DNA of 13,563 nucleotides, taken from positions 1-13,563 of the forward strand of contig KE647119.1 in assembly GCA_000447185.1 (NCBI GenBank), written 5' to 3'. This DNA is from Vairimorpha apis BRL 01 (Eukaryota; Microsporidia; Nosematidae). Below the pieces are notes generated by a model, which was given only the letters and a program-made list of their open reading frames with translations, had not been told where the DNA came from and searched no databases. Made by a program: the position numbers and the translations under genes. Shown piece by piece: positions 1-9,117 of this stretch. Within the stretch, counting starts at the first letter, position 1. Each line of letters opens with the position of its first letter.

Positions 1-19
1 CAAATAAAAAAACAATTTA

Positions 20-1272
20 TTACCTATCATTTGAATCTTCAATAAAATCTTTATAATCACTAGATTCTTTATTATTTTCTTTCATTCGTTCAAGTAATTC
101 TTCTTCATCACTTTCATCTTCAACAAAAGGAGCAGGTGGTGTTATAAGTTCTACAGATGGACAATGAGATACATTTCTTAAATTTTCATGTATTTGTTCA
201 ATAAGTGTGTCAATATATTCCTTAGAATTTTTGTTAGTCATATTATTAGTAGGTATATCAATTTTATATGTAGGCCCAAAATATTCATAAAATTCATTAA
301 ATGGTAAATCATTAGAAATTTCTTCTTCTAAAATTGTTGCTGTATCATAAGCCCATGCTTTACTAACATTCCCAATAGTATATCCACCACCTCCCAATAA
401 AATAAGAGGTATGTTAAAACTTTTAATATGTTTTACACATTCAGAATGACCAATATGCGATAAATTAAAACAATCCTAACTTATCTCCAGATAAAGAATC
501 AAGCTCCACACTGTAGAACAATCGCATTAGGTCTGTATTTCTCTAATACTTTGTCAATTATTGTTTTAAATAAATTAATGTACGTTTCATCATCAATTCC
601 ATTTTTCAGAGGCACATTTACAGCATAATTTTTTCCTTTTCCCAATCCCACATCATCTAACATACCAGTACCGGGAAAGTAATCTCCATATTTGTGAAAA
701 GAAACAGTCATCACTCGATCAGTAGTGTAAAAAGCTTCTTCTACACCATCTCCATGATGAACATCTATATCTATATACAAAACACGTTGATTATATTTTA
801 AAAGCTCTAGAATTCCTAAAACAATATCATTGATGTAACAAAAACCAGATGCTTCACTCCTTTTAGCGTGATGAAGTCCTCCCGCCCAATTAATTGCAAT
901 ATCATATCTACCAGAATTTATTTTTTGCGCTGCATACATTGTACCACCAGCAGTTAATCTACAAAAATCATAAAGTCCTGAAAATACTGGACAATCTTCT
1001 TTTACATTAAATTTATTTAAATCATTGGTAATCTCTGCCATGTTATCAGCAGTTACACTTGACAAAAAATTTATATAATCTACAGAATGAAAATTGGTTA
1101 AATTTTTATAAGATGCCATATACGGCTTTAAAATGTCCATTTTTTTATATAACTCATAATTAACCACAAGAGAATGTGTCATTCTAACTCTTAAAGGTTT
1201 CATCGGATGACCTGCTGCATAATGAAAAGTCCCAATCTCTTGATCATAAAAATAAACAACGTTATTCGACAT
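20..1272 (-). CDS. RPD3: Class I histone deacetylase (Rpd3/HDAC1-like), reading frame broken twice
   Basis: Zn-dependent lysine deacetylase that removes acetyl groups from histone tails in the nucleus, normally as the catalytic subunit of Sin3/Rpd3-type corepressors. The first frame (499-1272, 257 aa) holds [19 protein letters not shown] (catalytic His134-His135) and DIDVHHGDG (Zn ligands Asp170 and His172), and ends at QCGA plus TGA. The family continues with D-SLSGD, and that sequence is present one base on (codons 500-474). A further one-base skip near 473 restores [18 protein letters not shown] (catalytic Tyr) and EYFGP, running to the stop at 20-22. Allowing both shifts the protein is about 416 aa, close to yeast Rpd3 (about 430 aa), with an acidic, Glu/Asp-rich tail. 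The third Zn ligand, Asp258, is the first residue after the break, so the 257-aa product alone should be inactive. The start is fixed by CCC two bases before the ATG. The family is certain; the state of the frame (error, pseudogene or frameshifting) is open. Confidence 0.93.
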
Positions 1273-1274
1273 AA

Positions 1275-1277
1275 GGG
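1275..1277 (-). promoter_or_regulatory. CCC start-proximal motif of RPD3
   Basis: On the minus strand the sequence reads AACCCTTATG, with CCC two bases before the start codon. It resembles the CCC/GGG signal reported at microsporidian translation and transcription starts and supports the chosen ATG at 1272. Confidence 0.7.
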
Positions 1278-1581
1278 TTAAAAATAGGAAGATTTATTGT
1301 AAAGATTAATTATTGACGTAAGATTAGTTTATTAATAAGCGTAATTAAGCTTTATTTTTATATTTTAAATAAAAAAGTAAATTTTTTTAATTTAAAAAAA
1401 TCACTATTTTGAATTTAATATAAATATAATTGTTTTTGATTTTAATTTATTTTAAGAAATATCAAACAAATGATAAAAAGTATGTAGTAAAAAACTTAAT
1501 CATGCTTATATATTTTTTATTATTAAAAAGACCTAAAAAATTATTCTTAAAAATAGTTGATTTTGTTTTAAATAAATATTT
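1278..1581. other. AT-rich spacer upstream of RPD3
   Basis: About 300 bases with many homopolymer A and T tracts and stops in all frames. It holds the upstream region of RPD3 and the 3' flank of the small gene next to it. I see no RNA gene or conserved element here. Confidence 0.6.
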
Positions 1582-1640
1582 TTAATTAAAACCAATTCCT
1601 TTTTTAGTTAAATACAAACCTTTTTCAAACAAATCATTTA
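1582..1640 (-). other. Possible frameshifted C-terminal extension of the small gene
   Basis: After the TAA at 1638-1640 the adjacent frame reads INDLFEKGLYLTKKGIGFN and then TAA. It connects to the upstream frame by one extra A in the A7 run (plus-strand T7 at 1641-1647). The Gly, Leu and Lys content is unlike the surrounding spacer, which suggests it was or is translated. This is inference only. Confidence 0.45.
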
Positions 1641-1907
1641 TTTTTTTGTTTTTAATTTGTGATCAAAAAAATTTTTGTTTTCGTTGCCAGAATTTTCAAT
1701 TTTATTAATATTTATTTTCCAATAAAAAATATCTTCTTCTATTTTTCTGTTATTTAAATACAATGTTTCTTCTTTATCTAACTTAATTTTTATTAGAGGC
1801 AATCCTCTAATTTCAATTTCATTATCCGTAAGATCACAATGTTCAATTTTTATAACTCCTTTATATTTACTAAAGAAAGGAAAAATATGAAGTGAATTTT
1901 TGTTCAT
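1638..1907 (-). CDS. Small conserved-looking protein of unknown function (89 aa, possibly 108)
   Basis: I do not recognise this 89-residue protein. It is mixed charged and hydrophobic, with alternating short strands (for example IKIEHCDL, EIEIRGLPLIKIKL, TLYLNN), which suggests a small beta-rich fold. It has no membrane segment or signal peptide, and its C-terminus is lysine-rich (HKLKTKK). It is judged real because CCC lies one base before the ATG (CCCTATG), as at six other genes here, and because it keeps a distinct frame in very AT-rich DNA. It ends at TAA right after an A7 run (minus strand). One more A would continue the frame for 19 codons with coding-like content (INDLFEKGLYLTKKGIGFN) to a stop at 1582-1584, giving 108 aa. 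It sits between RPD3 and CCA1 on the same strand, but the gaps are too long to suggest an operon. Confidence 0.65.
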   Translation of the reverse strand: MNKNSLHIFPFFSKYKGVIKIEHCDLTDNEIEIRGLPLIKIKLDKEETLYLNNRKIEEDIFYWKININKIENSGNENKNFFDHKLKTKK

Positions 1908-1908
1908 A

Positions 1909-1911
1909 GGG
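1909..1911 (-). promoter_or_regulatory. CCC start-proximal motif of the small gene
   Basis: The minus strand reads TTACCCTATG, with CCC one base before the start codon. This is the main argument that the 89-residue frame is a gene. Confidence 0.65.
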
Positions 1912-2081
1912 TAAAAATTTTGTTTAGAAAAAGTTTAAATATGATATAATAGTTAAATAAATTAAATTAGTAATAATTTTTAATATTTTATGTGATAATC
2001 TTAAAACTTTTAATTAAAATAAAATCAATTGTATTTATTTTTTACAAATTTATACCAAAATATTTATTGTTTAATTATTTT

Positions 2082-3431
2082 CTAAATTTCCATAATTTGA
2101 TGTTTTTTAATTATTTCTTTTTTATTATTTTGTAAATACATTAAAACGTCTTTATCAGGATATGATCTTTTAAAAATAATAGATTCTTTGTAAAAAAATT
2201 TAATATAATTTTTTTCAATATTTAAAATTTCAGATATATTGCTTACATCTAAATCAGGTTTTATATTTTGATAACTAATATTATTTTTAGTTACAAACTT
2301 AAGAAAACTTTCAATATTCTTATTTGAAAGTTTAATAAAAATTAAATCTAAAATAATATGCCAATGTTCACCTAATGTATAAATTATAAAATTTGCATTA
2401 TATTCCGTTAAAATTAATAAATCTAAATAATGCATTTTATAAATACCAGTTTCTATACTTTTGACCAAATTAGTCATCTTATTAGGAAATAACAATTTTT
2501 CTTTAACAAGTCTACAATTAAAAAATAACTTTTTTTTTTCATCTTCAATTAAAGTTCCTGAAGTCGAAATTAAAATAATATAAAGATTATACACCCACTT
2601 CAAATCATCAATATAATTAATATCATTTTTTAAATAGTTATCAACAATTTTTTTATAAAATTTTTTTATTTCTTCATAATTTGCATTCAAACCAAAAATA
2701 GGGAAAACATATTTATTTTGTAATATTGAAAAAATACCCTCATAACCTAATTTATACTTTAATATTTTTATCAATTCGATGCTTATCCTCTCTTTTGAAA
2801 CTTTTTTAGACAACATATCTTTCAATTCTTCGTTTTCTAATGCTTTTATTATACTATCATGAATATTAAAGTTCAATTTTGCTCTAAATCTAAAAACTCT
2901 TAAAATTCTCAACGGATCATCTTTAAAAGTCAAATAAGGATCTAATGGTGTACGCAATATATGATTTCTGATGTCATATAAACCTATTTTTGTAAAATCT
3001 TCTACTTCTTTTGTCTCTATATTATAAAATAAAGAATTAATAGATAAATCTCGTCTAAAAGCATCTTCATAAGGATTGCTTGGAATTATAATAGGTATAC
3101 GTGAATCGGAATAAATCTCAGTTCTTAAATTAACAAAATCTACCATTTTGTCTTTAATTTTGCAAACAGCGGTTTCTAAATGTTTAGATTTTTCTGGATT
3201 TGTTTGTATTATACTTACTTTTGATATAGATTTTGAGAAATTACTTTGCAATAATAAAGCAAAATTATAACCTGATATATTTTCAAGTGCTATATCCATA
3301 TCATTTGACGAAATCCCCATAATTTTATCGCGTACCCAGCCACCTGCTACACGTGCAGTAACATTTTTAGGTTTGCAAGAAAGAATCATGTCAAAAATCA
3401 TTTTTTCTTCATTTGTTATTACAAGTTTCAT
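2082..3431 (-). CDS. CCA1: CCA-adding enzyme (tRNA nucleotidyltransferase)
   Basis: Adds the 3'-terminal CCA to tRNAs from CTP and ATP, which is essential in eukaryotes because tRNA genes do not encode CCA. This is a class II nucleotidyltransferase of 449 aa. The head domain starts with RVAGGWVRDKIMG (about residues 27-39), followed by the catalytic carboxylates in NDMDIALE (Asp44, Asp46). EDAFRRDLSINSLFY (about 122-136) is the conserved head/neck motif. DDPLRILRVFRFRAKL (about 171-186) is the nucleotide-selecting motif D, and KVSKERISIEL (about 210-220) is motif E. The remaining 230 residues form a weakly conserved helical body and tail. It is somewhat shorter than yeast Cca1 (about 546 aa), as expected for a microsporidian. 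The start is supported by CCC five bases before the ATG. No frame disruption was seen. Confidence 0.96.
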   Translation of the reverse strand: MKLVITNEEKMIFDMILSCKPKNVTARVAGGWVRDKIMGISSNDMDIALENISGYNFALLLQSNFSKSISKVSIIQTNPEKSKHLETAVCKIKDKMVDFVNLRTEIYSDSRIPIIIPSNPYEDAFRRDLSINSLFYNIETKEVEDFTKIGLYDIRNHILRTPLDPYLTFKDDPLRILRVFRFRAKLNFNIHDSIIKALENEELKDMLSKKVSKERISIELIKILKYKLGYEGIFSILQNKYVFPIFGLNANYEEIKKFYKKIVDNYLKNDINYIDDLKWVYNLYIILISTSGTLIEDEKKKLFFNCRLVKEKLLFPNKMTNLVKSIETGIYKMHYLDLLILTEYNANFIIYTLGEHWHIILDLIFIKLSNKNIESFLKFVTKNNISYQNIKPDLDVSNISEILNIEKNYIKFFYKESIIFKRSYPDKDVLMYLQNNKKEIIKKHQIMEI

Positions 3432-3436
3432 AAAAA

Positions 3437-3439
3437 GGG
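3437..3439 (-). promoter_or_regulatory. CCC start-proximal motif of CCA1
   Basis: The minus strand reads GGCCCTTTTTATG. The CCC lies five bases before the ATG, the widest spacing of the intact examples in the window. Confidence 0.6.
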
Positions 3440-3441
3440 CC

Positions 3442-4586
3442 TTGAGTAATTTTCTATATTTTTTTTATTGTTAAATTTTATTCATAAGATTTAACTTAGT
3501 TTTTTTGTTAATTTAAATTATAAAAAAATAAAAATTTTAAATGCCTCTTTTTCTATAAATAAAAATATTTGTTAAAAAAGTTAAAATAATTATTTTGGCT
3601 AAAGAATATGAATAATAAATACAAAATAATTTTATAGTGTATGACAGTTTTATTTGAATAAATTATCTTAAAATAATAATATACATGTAAATGTTAAACA
3701 AAATAGGTCTTTATATAACGTAAATACATTAAAAATATTAAAAAATGCTTTTATTAAATAAACGATGTTTGGGCGAGTTGAAAATAAAGTGCTTATATAT
3801 CAAAAATTTTGTAATACTAATAGATAATATATAATTTTTTATTATTATATAAGCTTCATAGTAAATGTTTTTTTATAAACAATTGTATATTTTTATTGAA
3901 ATGTATTATTAAAATAAAATATATAAAAATAATTTTTTTTATATGATGTTATTTACAAAACTTATAACTTAATTATCACGTTAAAAAAACTTATAAATAT
4001 TTGTAATTTAAAATCATATTAATATTGAATTTAAATAAATATAAGAATTAGTTGTTACATTTACTCTATTAAAAAAAATATATTTTTACACTAATTTAAT
4101 TTGTATATTAATAAATTTTAATATATTGTTTTATTTTTAAATATTTTCGATAAATTAAATAGATTTTACTTTTTTAAAATATTTAATAAAAATTTGTACA
4201 AAACATAAAATTGAAATTAAAAAATTTTTAGATCAACATTAATTTTTTAATAAAAATTTATTATCTGTATAATAATGAGATATTAAGAAATCTGCTAATA
4301 TTTATTTTTATTTTATATGAAAAATAAAAATATTAGCATAAAAAAATTTAAAAATTGTGTTTCTTAAAATTACTTTAAATCACAATATAATTATAAAATT
4401 ACAAAATATAAACTACAAATATCTCTGTTTTTATTATGAATTTTTTATTTTAATAATTTACATTTTTTATATGAACAAGAGTCAAAATTTTTTATGTTTT
4501 TTTTTAAAATGAAAAAATATAAAATATTTTTCAATAATTAAAATAAAAATTAACTAATAATAGTTTTAAGTAATAATAATATTTTA
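3442..4586. other. Long AT-rich spacer between divergent CCA1 and the TTC27-like gene
   Basis: About 1.15 kb with dense stops on both strands. It must carry upstream sequences for both neighbours. The only compositional outlier is a short G-rich patch around 3764-3795 (GATGTTTGGGCGAGTTG), whose frame closes after 20 codons. An inverted repeat lies at 4283-4367. I see no tRNA, no rRNA and no convincing protein gene. Confidence 0.6.
4283..4367. repeat. Nested inverted repeat, potential hairpin
   Basis: The inner arms TGCTAATATTT (4293-4303) and AAATATTAGCA (4328-4338) are perfect complements, extendable with a gap into an AT-rich loop. The outer arms TTAAGAAA (4283-4290) and TTTCTTAA (4360-4367) also match. 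It could fold in RNA or form a cruciform, but such arms can arise by chance in DNA this AT-rich. Confidence 0.45.
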
Positions 4587-4589
4587 CCC
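4587..4589 (+). promoter_or_regulatory. CCC start-proximal motif upstream of the TTC27-like gene
   Basis: ACCCATTTATG, with CCC four bases before the ATG at 4594. It argues that translation starts here rather than at the ATG at 4785, which has no such motif. Confidence 0.6.
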
Positions 4590-4593
4590 ATTT

Positions 4594-6002
4594 ATGTTAA
4601 ATTTTATCATAAAAAAAATTTAACAGAAATATCATTAATAGATACAAATGATGAATTAAAAATTGGTTGTTTTTATAATAGTTATGAAAATACAATTGAA
4701 TATCAATACATAAAAAACTACTGTCTTAAATTTCAAGTATCTATAGAACTACCAAACGATATTGATTTATTTAAACGAATATGTATGATGTTTTCATTTA
4801 ATGATTTTTCTTTTTTAAAAAATAACATTTTAATAGATCATGAATTTATTGGTTTAGTTCCTATGAATTCTAATAATCCTGTATTGTTTATTAATATAAT
4901 ATTTAATGATATGAATAGAAAAAAATATAATTTTGTTACAAGGAAATATAAATTTGAAAGAGAAGTTGAAGCTCTTAACATTGATGAACAAATTAGATTA
5001 GCATTTCATATGATATATGTTTACAATACAGAGAAATGTGAATACATAAGAAAGATAAAAACACAAGCATATCTTGATAGATTACTTTTTTGCGAAAATG
5101 AAAAGCATTTTTTGCTTTTTCGACTTTGTTACTATTATGAATCTCTGATCAATCTTGAAACCAAATATTTAGAAAATGTTATAGAACAAAATTATTTTGT
5201 TATTGATGATTACATATTAAAAATTCCATTAATTTTTAGGAGGGATATCGAAATAAGTTTAGCAAATATTTATTTTTTGAGAAAATCATTTGAAAAATCA
5301 TTGGAATTTTATAGAAAATTACGTATGATTCAAGAAGAAATTGATTGTCTTATAAATTTAAAAAGAAATGAAGAAGCAATTGAAAAAATTAAACAACAGT
5401 TGGAAATATGTAAAAAGGATAAAATTTTATATTGTAATTATTGTATAAAACTTGGAAATCTTACTAAAAATACATTGTATTTTGATTTAGGATATGATAT
5501 GTATAAAAGTTTTGAACCTTTAAAAGAAAAAGCCATTTTTTTGCATAAAAGTAATCAGTTTTTAGAAGCAAAAGAAGCTTATGAAAAAGTTTTAAAAATA
5601 GTGCCTCAAAATGAAAGTCTTTTATACGGTTATGCATCAGTAAAAATTGTTTTAAAAGAATATATATCCTGTATAGATATTTTTCTCAGATTAATTGAAA
5701 TGAATAAAACAAATCCAGAATATCATAGGAACTTAGCACTTTGTTATTATAATATCAATAATATTAAAAAATGTATGGAATCTTTGAAAAAAAATTCACT
5801 TAAAGACTCTACAAGTCTTGATTTTTATTTTAAATTATGTGTAAAAGAGAAAAACAAGGAGGGTATTTTATGGTATTTACAAAAGATAAAAGATGAAAAT
5901 TTTTTTAATAAATTGATCTCCTATTTATGTCAAGAAGATTATATTAATAAAAATGAAGCCAAGGATTGTGCTAAAAAATGTAATTTTAATTTATTTTTTT
6001 AA
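4594..6002 (+). CDS. TPR-repeat protein resembling TTC27/Emw1, with a one-base frame break near its start
   Basis: A helical-repeat protein. The C-terminal half (about residues 200-405 counted from the ATG at 4785) is a run of TPR-like helix pairs, for example the segment EAKEAYEKVLKIVPQNESLL. The segment LGNLTKNTLYFDLGYDMYKS followed by repeats resembles the TTC27/Emw1 (yeast YNL313c) family motif LGD..(K)..Y.KAWE. That family is needed for growth and cell-wall integrity in yeast, but its biochemical role is poorly known. The continuous frame from 4785 gives 405 aa. Upstream, 4611-4784 is open in the same frame with coding-like sequence but no ATG. The CCC-marked ATG at 4594 enters it only if the A8 run at 4611-4618 gains one base, giving about 469 aa. 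Family members are usually 800-900 aa, so this is a strongly reduced copy. TPR content is clear; the TTC27 assignment is from remembered motifs. Confidence 0.7.
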
Positions 6003-6355
6003 AAATTATACTAGTTTATGAAACTTTAAATATAAAAGATTTTTGAATGACAAAAAATTGTGTTTATAATTTTGAAATTTAATGTATATTATATGTATAC
6101 TTTTTACAAAAATTAAAATATTTTATAATTTGTGAAAACTTGTTATAAGTTTATGTTTTATTAAAATTATTCAATAAGAAAATAGTAATATTAAATATAA
6201 TTATTATAATATATTATAATGTAATGGTTATAAAAATGCAATACTAAATTAAATGTATTCGATACATAATTCTTACTAAACAATTAATTTTATAAAATAA
6301 AGTTTTATAATTTAAAAACATTCAACAATCTAAAAAATAAGATTGAGTAAGTTTT
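6003..6355. other. Convergent 3' spacer
   Basis: AT-rich spacer between the 3' ends of the TTC27-like gene and SEC18. A small 6-bp hairpin (CAATCT 6326-6331, AGATTG 6340-6345) lies next to the SEC18 stop and could assist 3'-end formation, but the stem is short. No gene is visible. Confidence 0.5.
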
Positions 6356-8386
6356 TTAATTAGTAGAAATATCAGGTTCGTCAAGCATAGATAACAAACT
6401 TTTTATGGAACAAGGATCATAAAATTGAATTTCTTTGAAGTTACTATTTTGTTGGCAAAGTTCATCAAAATCATCTCTATTTATTTTCTCAACTTCGTAA
6501 GTACCATGAAAACATTCATAAATTCCTGATTCTTTTAAAATTTCCACATTACTGCTTGTACCAAAAACAAAAAGTTTTTTTTTATATTCTTCTTTTATAA
6601 AAATTTTTAAAGCCTGAAGAATTGAATTTGAAAATCTTGGTCCTATATTTACAAAATCAATAAGTCCTTCAATATCATCCAAAATAATTATGGATTCCTC
6701 ACTTTTATAAGCGTCTTGAAATTTACTTTTAATATAATTCACCTTATCATATTCACTTAATCCAATTATATTGATCGGACTTATCATTTTTATAAATGGA
6801 AACAATGATAAAATAGCTGCTTTAACTGCTAATGTTGTTTTTCCAACACCTGGATCTCCATAAAACAACAAAGATGAAGTGTTGTATAAATTTGTTTTTT
6901 TCAATTTTCTCAAAAAACTTTTCCCTAATTCTACTGCTTTAGTAAAATTTGAAGTTTCGTAGAAAGTTCTTTGATATTTATAAAAATCTAGTTCATTAAT
7001 TCCAAATGAAGGACGTACTTCGTCTAAAGCTTGCATAAAATCGTTCATGTCTACTACTATATTTGAATCACCTACTATATTTATATCGTTATTTGTATCA
7101 TTTATATTATGAACTTTTCTTTCTAAAGCATAAGAAACAGCACTTTTTATTACCGCTGTAATTTCAGCACCTGTGTAATTTTTTGAAAGTTTTGCAATTA
7201 AATTTAAATCCACATTTTTATCAATATAATTTGCTTCGGACATTGTTTTAGTATGAATTTTTAAAATTTCAATTCTAGCTTCTTCATCAGGTAAAGAAAT
7301 TTCTAAATGAATTTCAAAACGACCTGGTCTTAGTAAAGCATCGTCAATAAGATCTAATCTATTTGTCATTCCAATAATTAATACATTTTCTAAAGATTCA
7401 ACACCATCCATTTTGCTTAATAATTGATTAACAACTTGATCACCTACACCTGAATTTAATGAACTTCCTCTTTTTTTACAAATTGCATCTATTTCGTCAA
7501 AAATTATTATATGCAAAGCGCTTTCTTCTTTTTTTATTTTCCATTCATCTTCTGCATCCTTAAATAAATTTCTTATATTTTCTTCACTTTGTCCAATATA
7601 TTTATTTAAAATTTCAGGACCATTTACAATTTTCGGAGCCTTGGCGTTTAATAAATGTCCTAATCTTTTTGCAATAAGCGTTTTACCAGTACCTGGTGGT
7701 CCGTATAACATTATTCCCTTTACATGAGGAATGCCAAGTTTTTTTATAACATCCTTGTCAAAAACACGCTGCACAAAAGCACGTCTAAACATCTGTGAAA
7801 ATTCCTTTTTCAAACCTCCGATACCTAAAGATTCAAAATTAAAATTGGGATCTAAAAGTAAATTGTTTTGATTATTATTGCTCAAAATAATTTTAGATGA
7901 GTTTGTAGAAACATATATTTCTGTTGTTTGAAGTAGAATACCATATGAAGAATCATCATTGGTAAGTAACTCTTTTACTGTGACAACATAACCAAGATTG
8001 TTAGAATAAAAATAAAATTTTTGATCTCTGTTAAATGGATATAGTTTGTATGTTTTTTTAAATTCTTCAATAAATTGAACTGCATCTACATTTTCAGTAC
8101 TCATATTAATAAGTTCAATATCTAATCTCAAAAGCACAATAGATTCAATTTCTAATATTTTTAATCTATCAACCTCACAAATATCCTTTTCTGGTGTTTT
8201 ATTTAAAAATTCTCTTTGAATCTTACTTAAAGAAATTCTTTGATATTCGTGAAAAGCAAATCTGAACACATATTGAGAATCTATTATAACATAATCTTGG
8301 TCTAGAAAATAATTAGTATTAGGAATGTAAACAATGTTAAGCTTTCCTTTTTCAGCTTCTTTAAGTTTTGTTACAGCAAATTTCAT
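6356..8386 (-). CDS. SEC18: Sec18/NSF vesicle-fusion AAA ATPase
   Basis: Hexameric type II AAA ATPase that, with alpha-SNAP (Sec17), disassembles SNARE complexes after membrane fusion throughout the secretory pathway. It has 676 aa, against about 750 in yeast and animals. The divergent N domain occupies about residues 1-175. D1 carries Walker A GPPGTGKT (229-236), Walker B IIIFDEIDAI, sensor TN (341-342) and the arginine-finger region ALLRPGRFE (350-358). D2 carries Walker A GDPGVGKT (510-517), Walker B IIILDDIEGLIDF and the NSF-specific run IGPRFSNSILQALK (581-594), which separates it from Cdc48/p97. An Asn/Asp-rich linker (about 427-446) joins the ATPase domains. CCC directly abuts the ATG, fixing the start. 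The frame is intact. It shares a pathway with the Rab gene at 11039 but is not co-transcribed with it. Confidence 0.96.
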   Translation of the reverse strand: MKFAVTKLKEAEKGKLNIVYIPNTNYFLDQDYVIIDSQYVFRFAFHEYQRISLSKIQREFLNKTPEKDICEVDRLKILEIESIVLLRLDIELINMSTENVDAVQFIEEFKKTYKLYPFNRDQKFYFYSNNLGYVVTVKELLTNDDSSYGILLQTTEIYVSTNSSKIILSNNNQNNLLLDPNFNFESLGIGGLKKEFSQMFRRAFVQRVFDKDVIKKLGIPHVKGIMLYGPPGTGKTLIAKRLGHLLNAKAPKIVNGPEILNKYIGQSEENIRNLFKDAEDEWKIKKEESALHIIIFDEIDAICKKRGSSLNSGVGDQVVNQLLSKMDGVESLENVLIIGMTNRLDLIDDALLRPGRFEIHLEISLPDEEARIEILKIHTKTMSEANYIDKNVDLNLIAKLSKNYTGAEITAVIKSAVSYALERKVHNINDTNNDINIVGDSNIVVDMNDFMQALDEVRPSFGINELDFYKYQRTFYETSNFTKAVELGKSFLRKLKKTNLYNTSSLLFYGDPGVGKTTLAVKAAILSLFPFIKMISPINIIGLSEYDKVNYIKSKFQDAYKSEESIIILDDIEGLIDFVNIGPRFSNSILQALKIFIKEEYKKKLFVFGTSSNVEILKESGIYECFHGTYEVEKINRDDFDELCQQNSNFKEIQFYDPCSIKSLLSMLDEPDISTN

Positions 8387-8389
8387 GGG
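8387..8389 (-). promoter_or_regulatory. CCC start-proximal motif of SEC18
   Basis: The minus strand reads AATAACCCATG, with CCC directly adjoining the start codon. This is the tightest spacing in the window. Confidence 0.7.
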
Positions 8390-9117
8390 TTATTAATGAA
8401 TTTGGTTATAAGTTAATTTTAAAATTTTATAAACAAATCAGGTAAAAATGATGACACTTGAAATAAAGTAACATGTATATATAAAATTGAATAACATAAA
8501 ATTAATTTTTAAATAAAATTTAATAAATTACATTAAATTATATTTTTGATAATTAAAAAGATGTTATTTTAATTAATTTTAGTTGTTTAATTTTGAAAAT
8601 ATGTTTTAAATTTTTTAATATATCAAAATATTTTGACTAACATTATTTATTATTTTAAATTATGTTTATAAAACTTTTAAGTTTTAATAATATAAATAAA
8701 TAATCATATAATTTAGATTTTTAGCAATTAAAATTTAAAGATTTAATAATAAAAATAATTAACTTATCTAAAACATAATTTTAAATACCAATAAAAAGCA
8801 ATTTATTTTCTAAAATAATATTTTAAATAAAACCAATAAATATAGATTATAAAATTTAAAAATAAAGTAGAGAATATAATATTTTAAAATTTCATACGTA
8901 TACACTTTTAAATAAAACATAAACTATTTTAATAATGTTTATAATTATAAAAATTTTATTAGTTTTTTTATTATTAATTTACAGACAAAATTTTTTAATT
9001 TAACTTTAAGATATTGTTATTTAAAATATTTGTTTAAAGAAAATTATTACAATTAAAGTCAAATTTTTACTAAAAAAAATAAATATAAAAAAAATGTAAA
9101 ATATGTTTTTTTGAATA
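8390..9117. other. AT-rich spacer upstream of SEC18
   Basis: About 730 bases of very AT-rich sequence with stops in all frames. It covers the SEC18 upstream region and the 3' flank of the membrane-protein gene, both on the minus strand. I find no RNA gene, no C- or G-run before an ATG, and no notable repeat. Confidence 0.6.

Noticed and set aside
474..500. A tiny intron explaining the two breaks in RPD3
   Set aside because: The bases between the breaks encode the conserved DSLSGDKLG, including a zinc ligand, so they must be kept. No 5' GT / 3' AG pair would remove only the extra bases.
3764..3826. G-rich patch with a 20-codon frame, possible RNA or micro-gene
   Set aside because: No tRNA T-loop sequence, no recognisable snRNA or SRP element, and no C-run or G-run before its ATG. 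It is just a small compositional bump.
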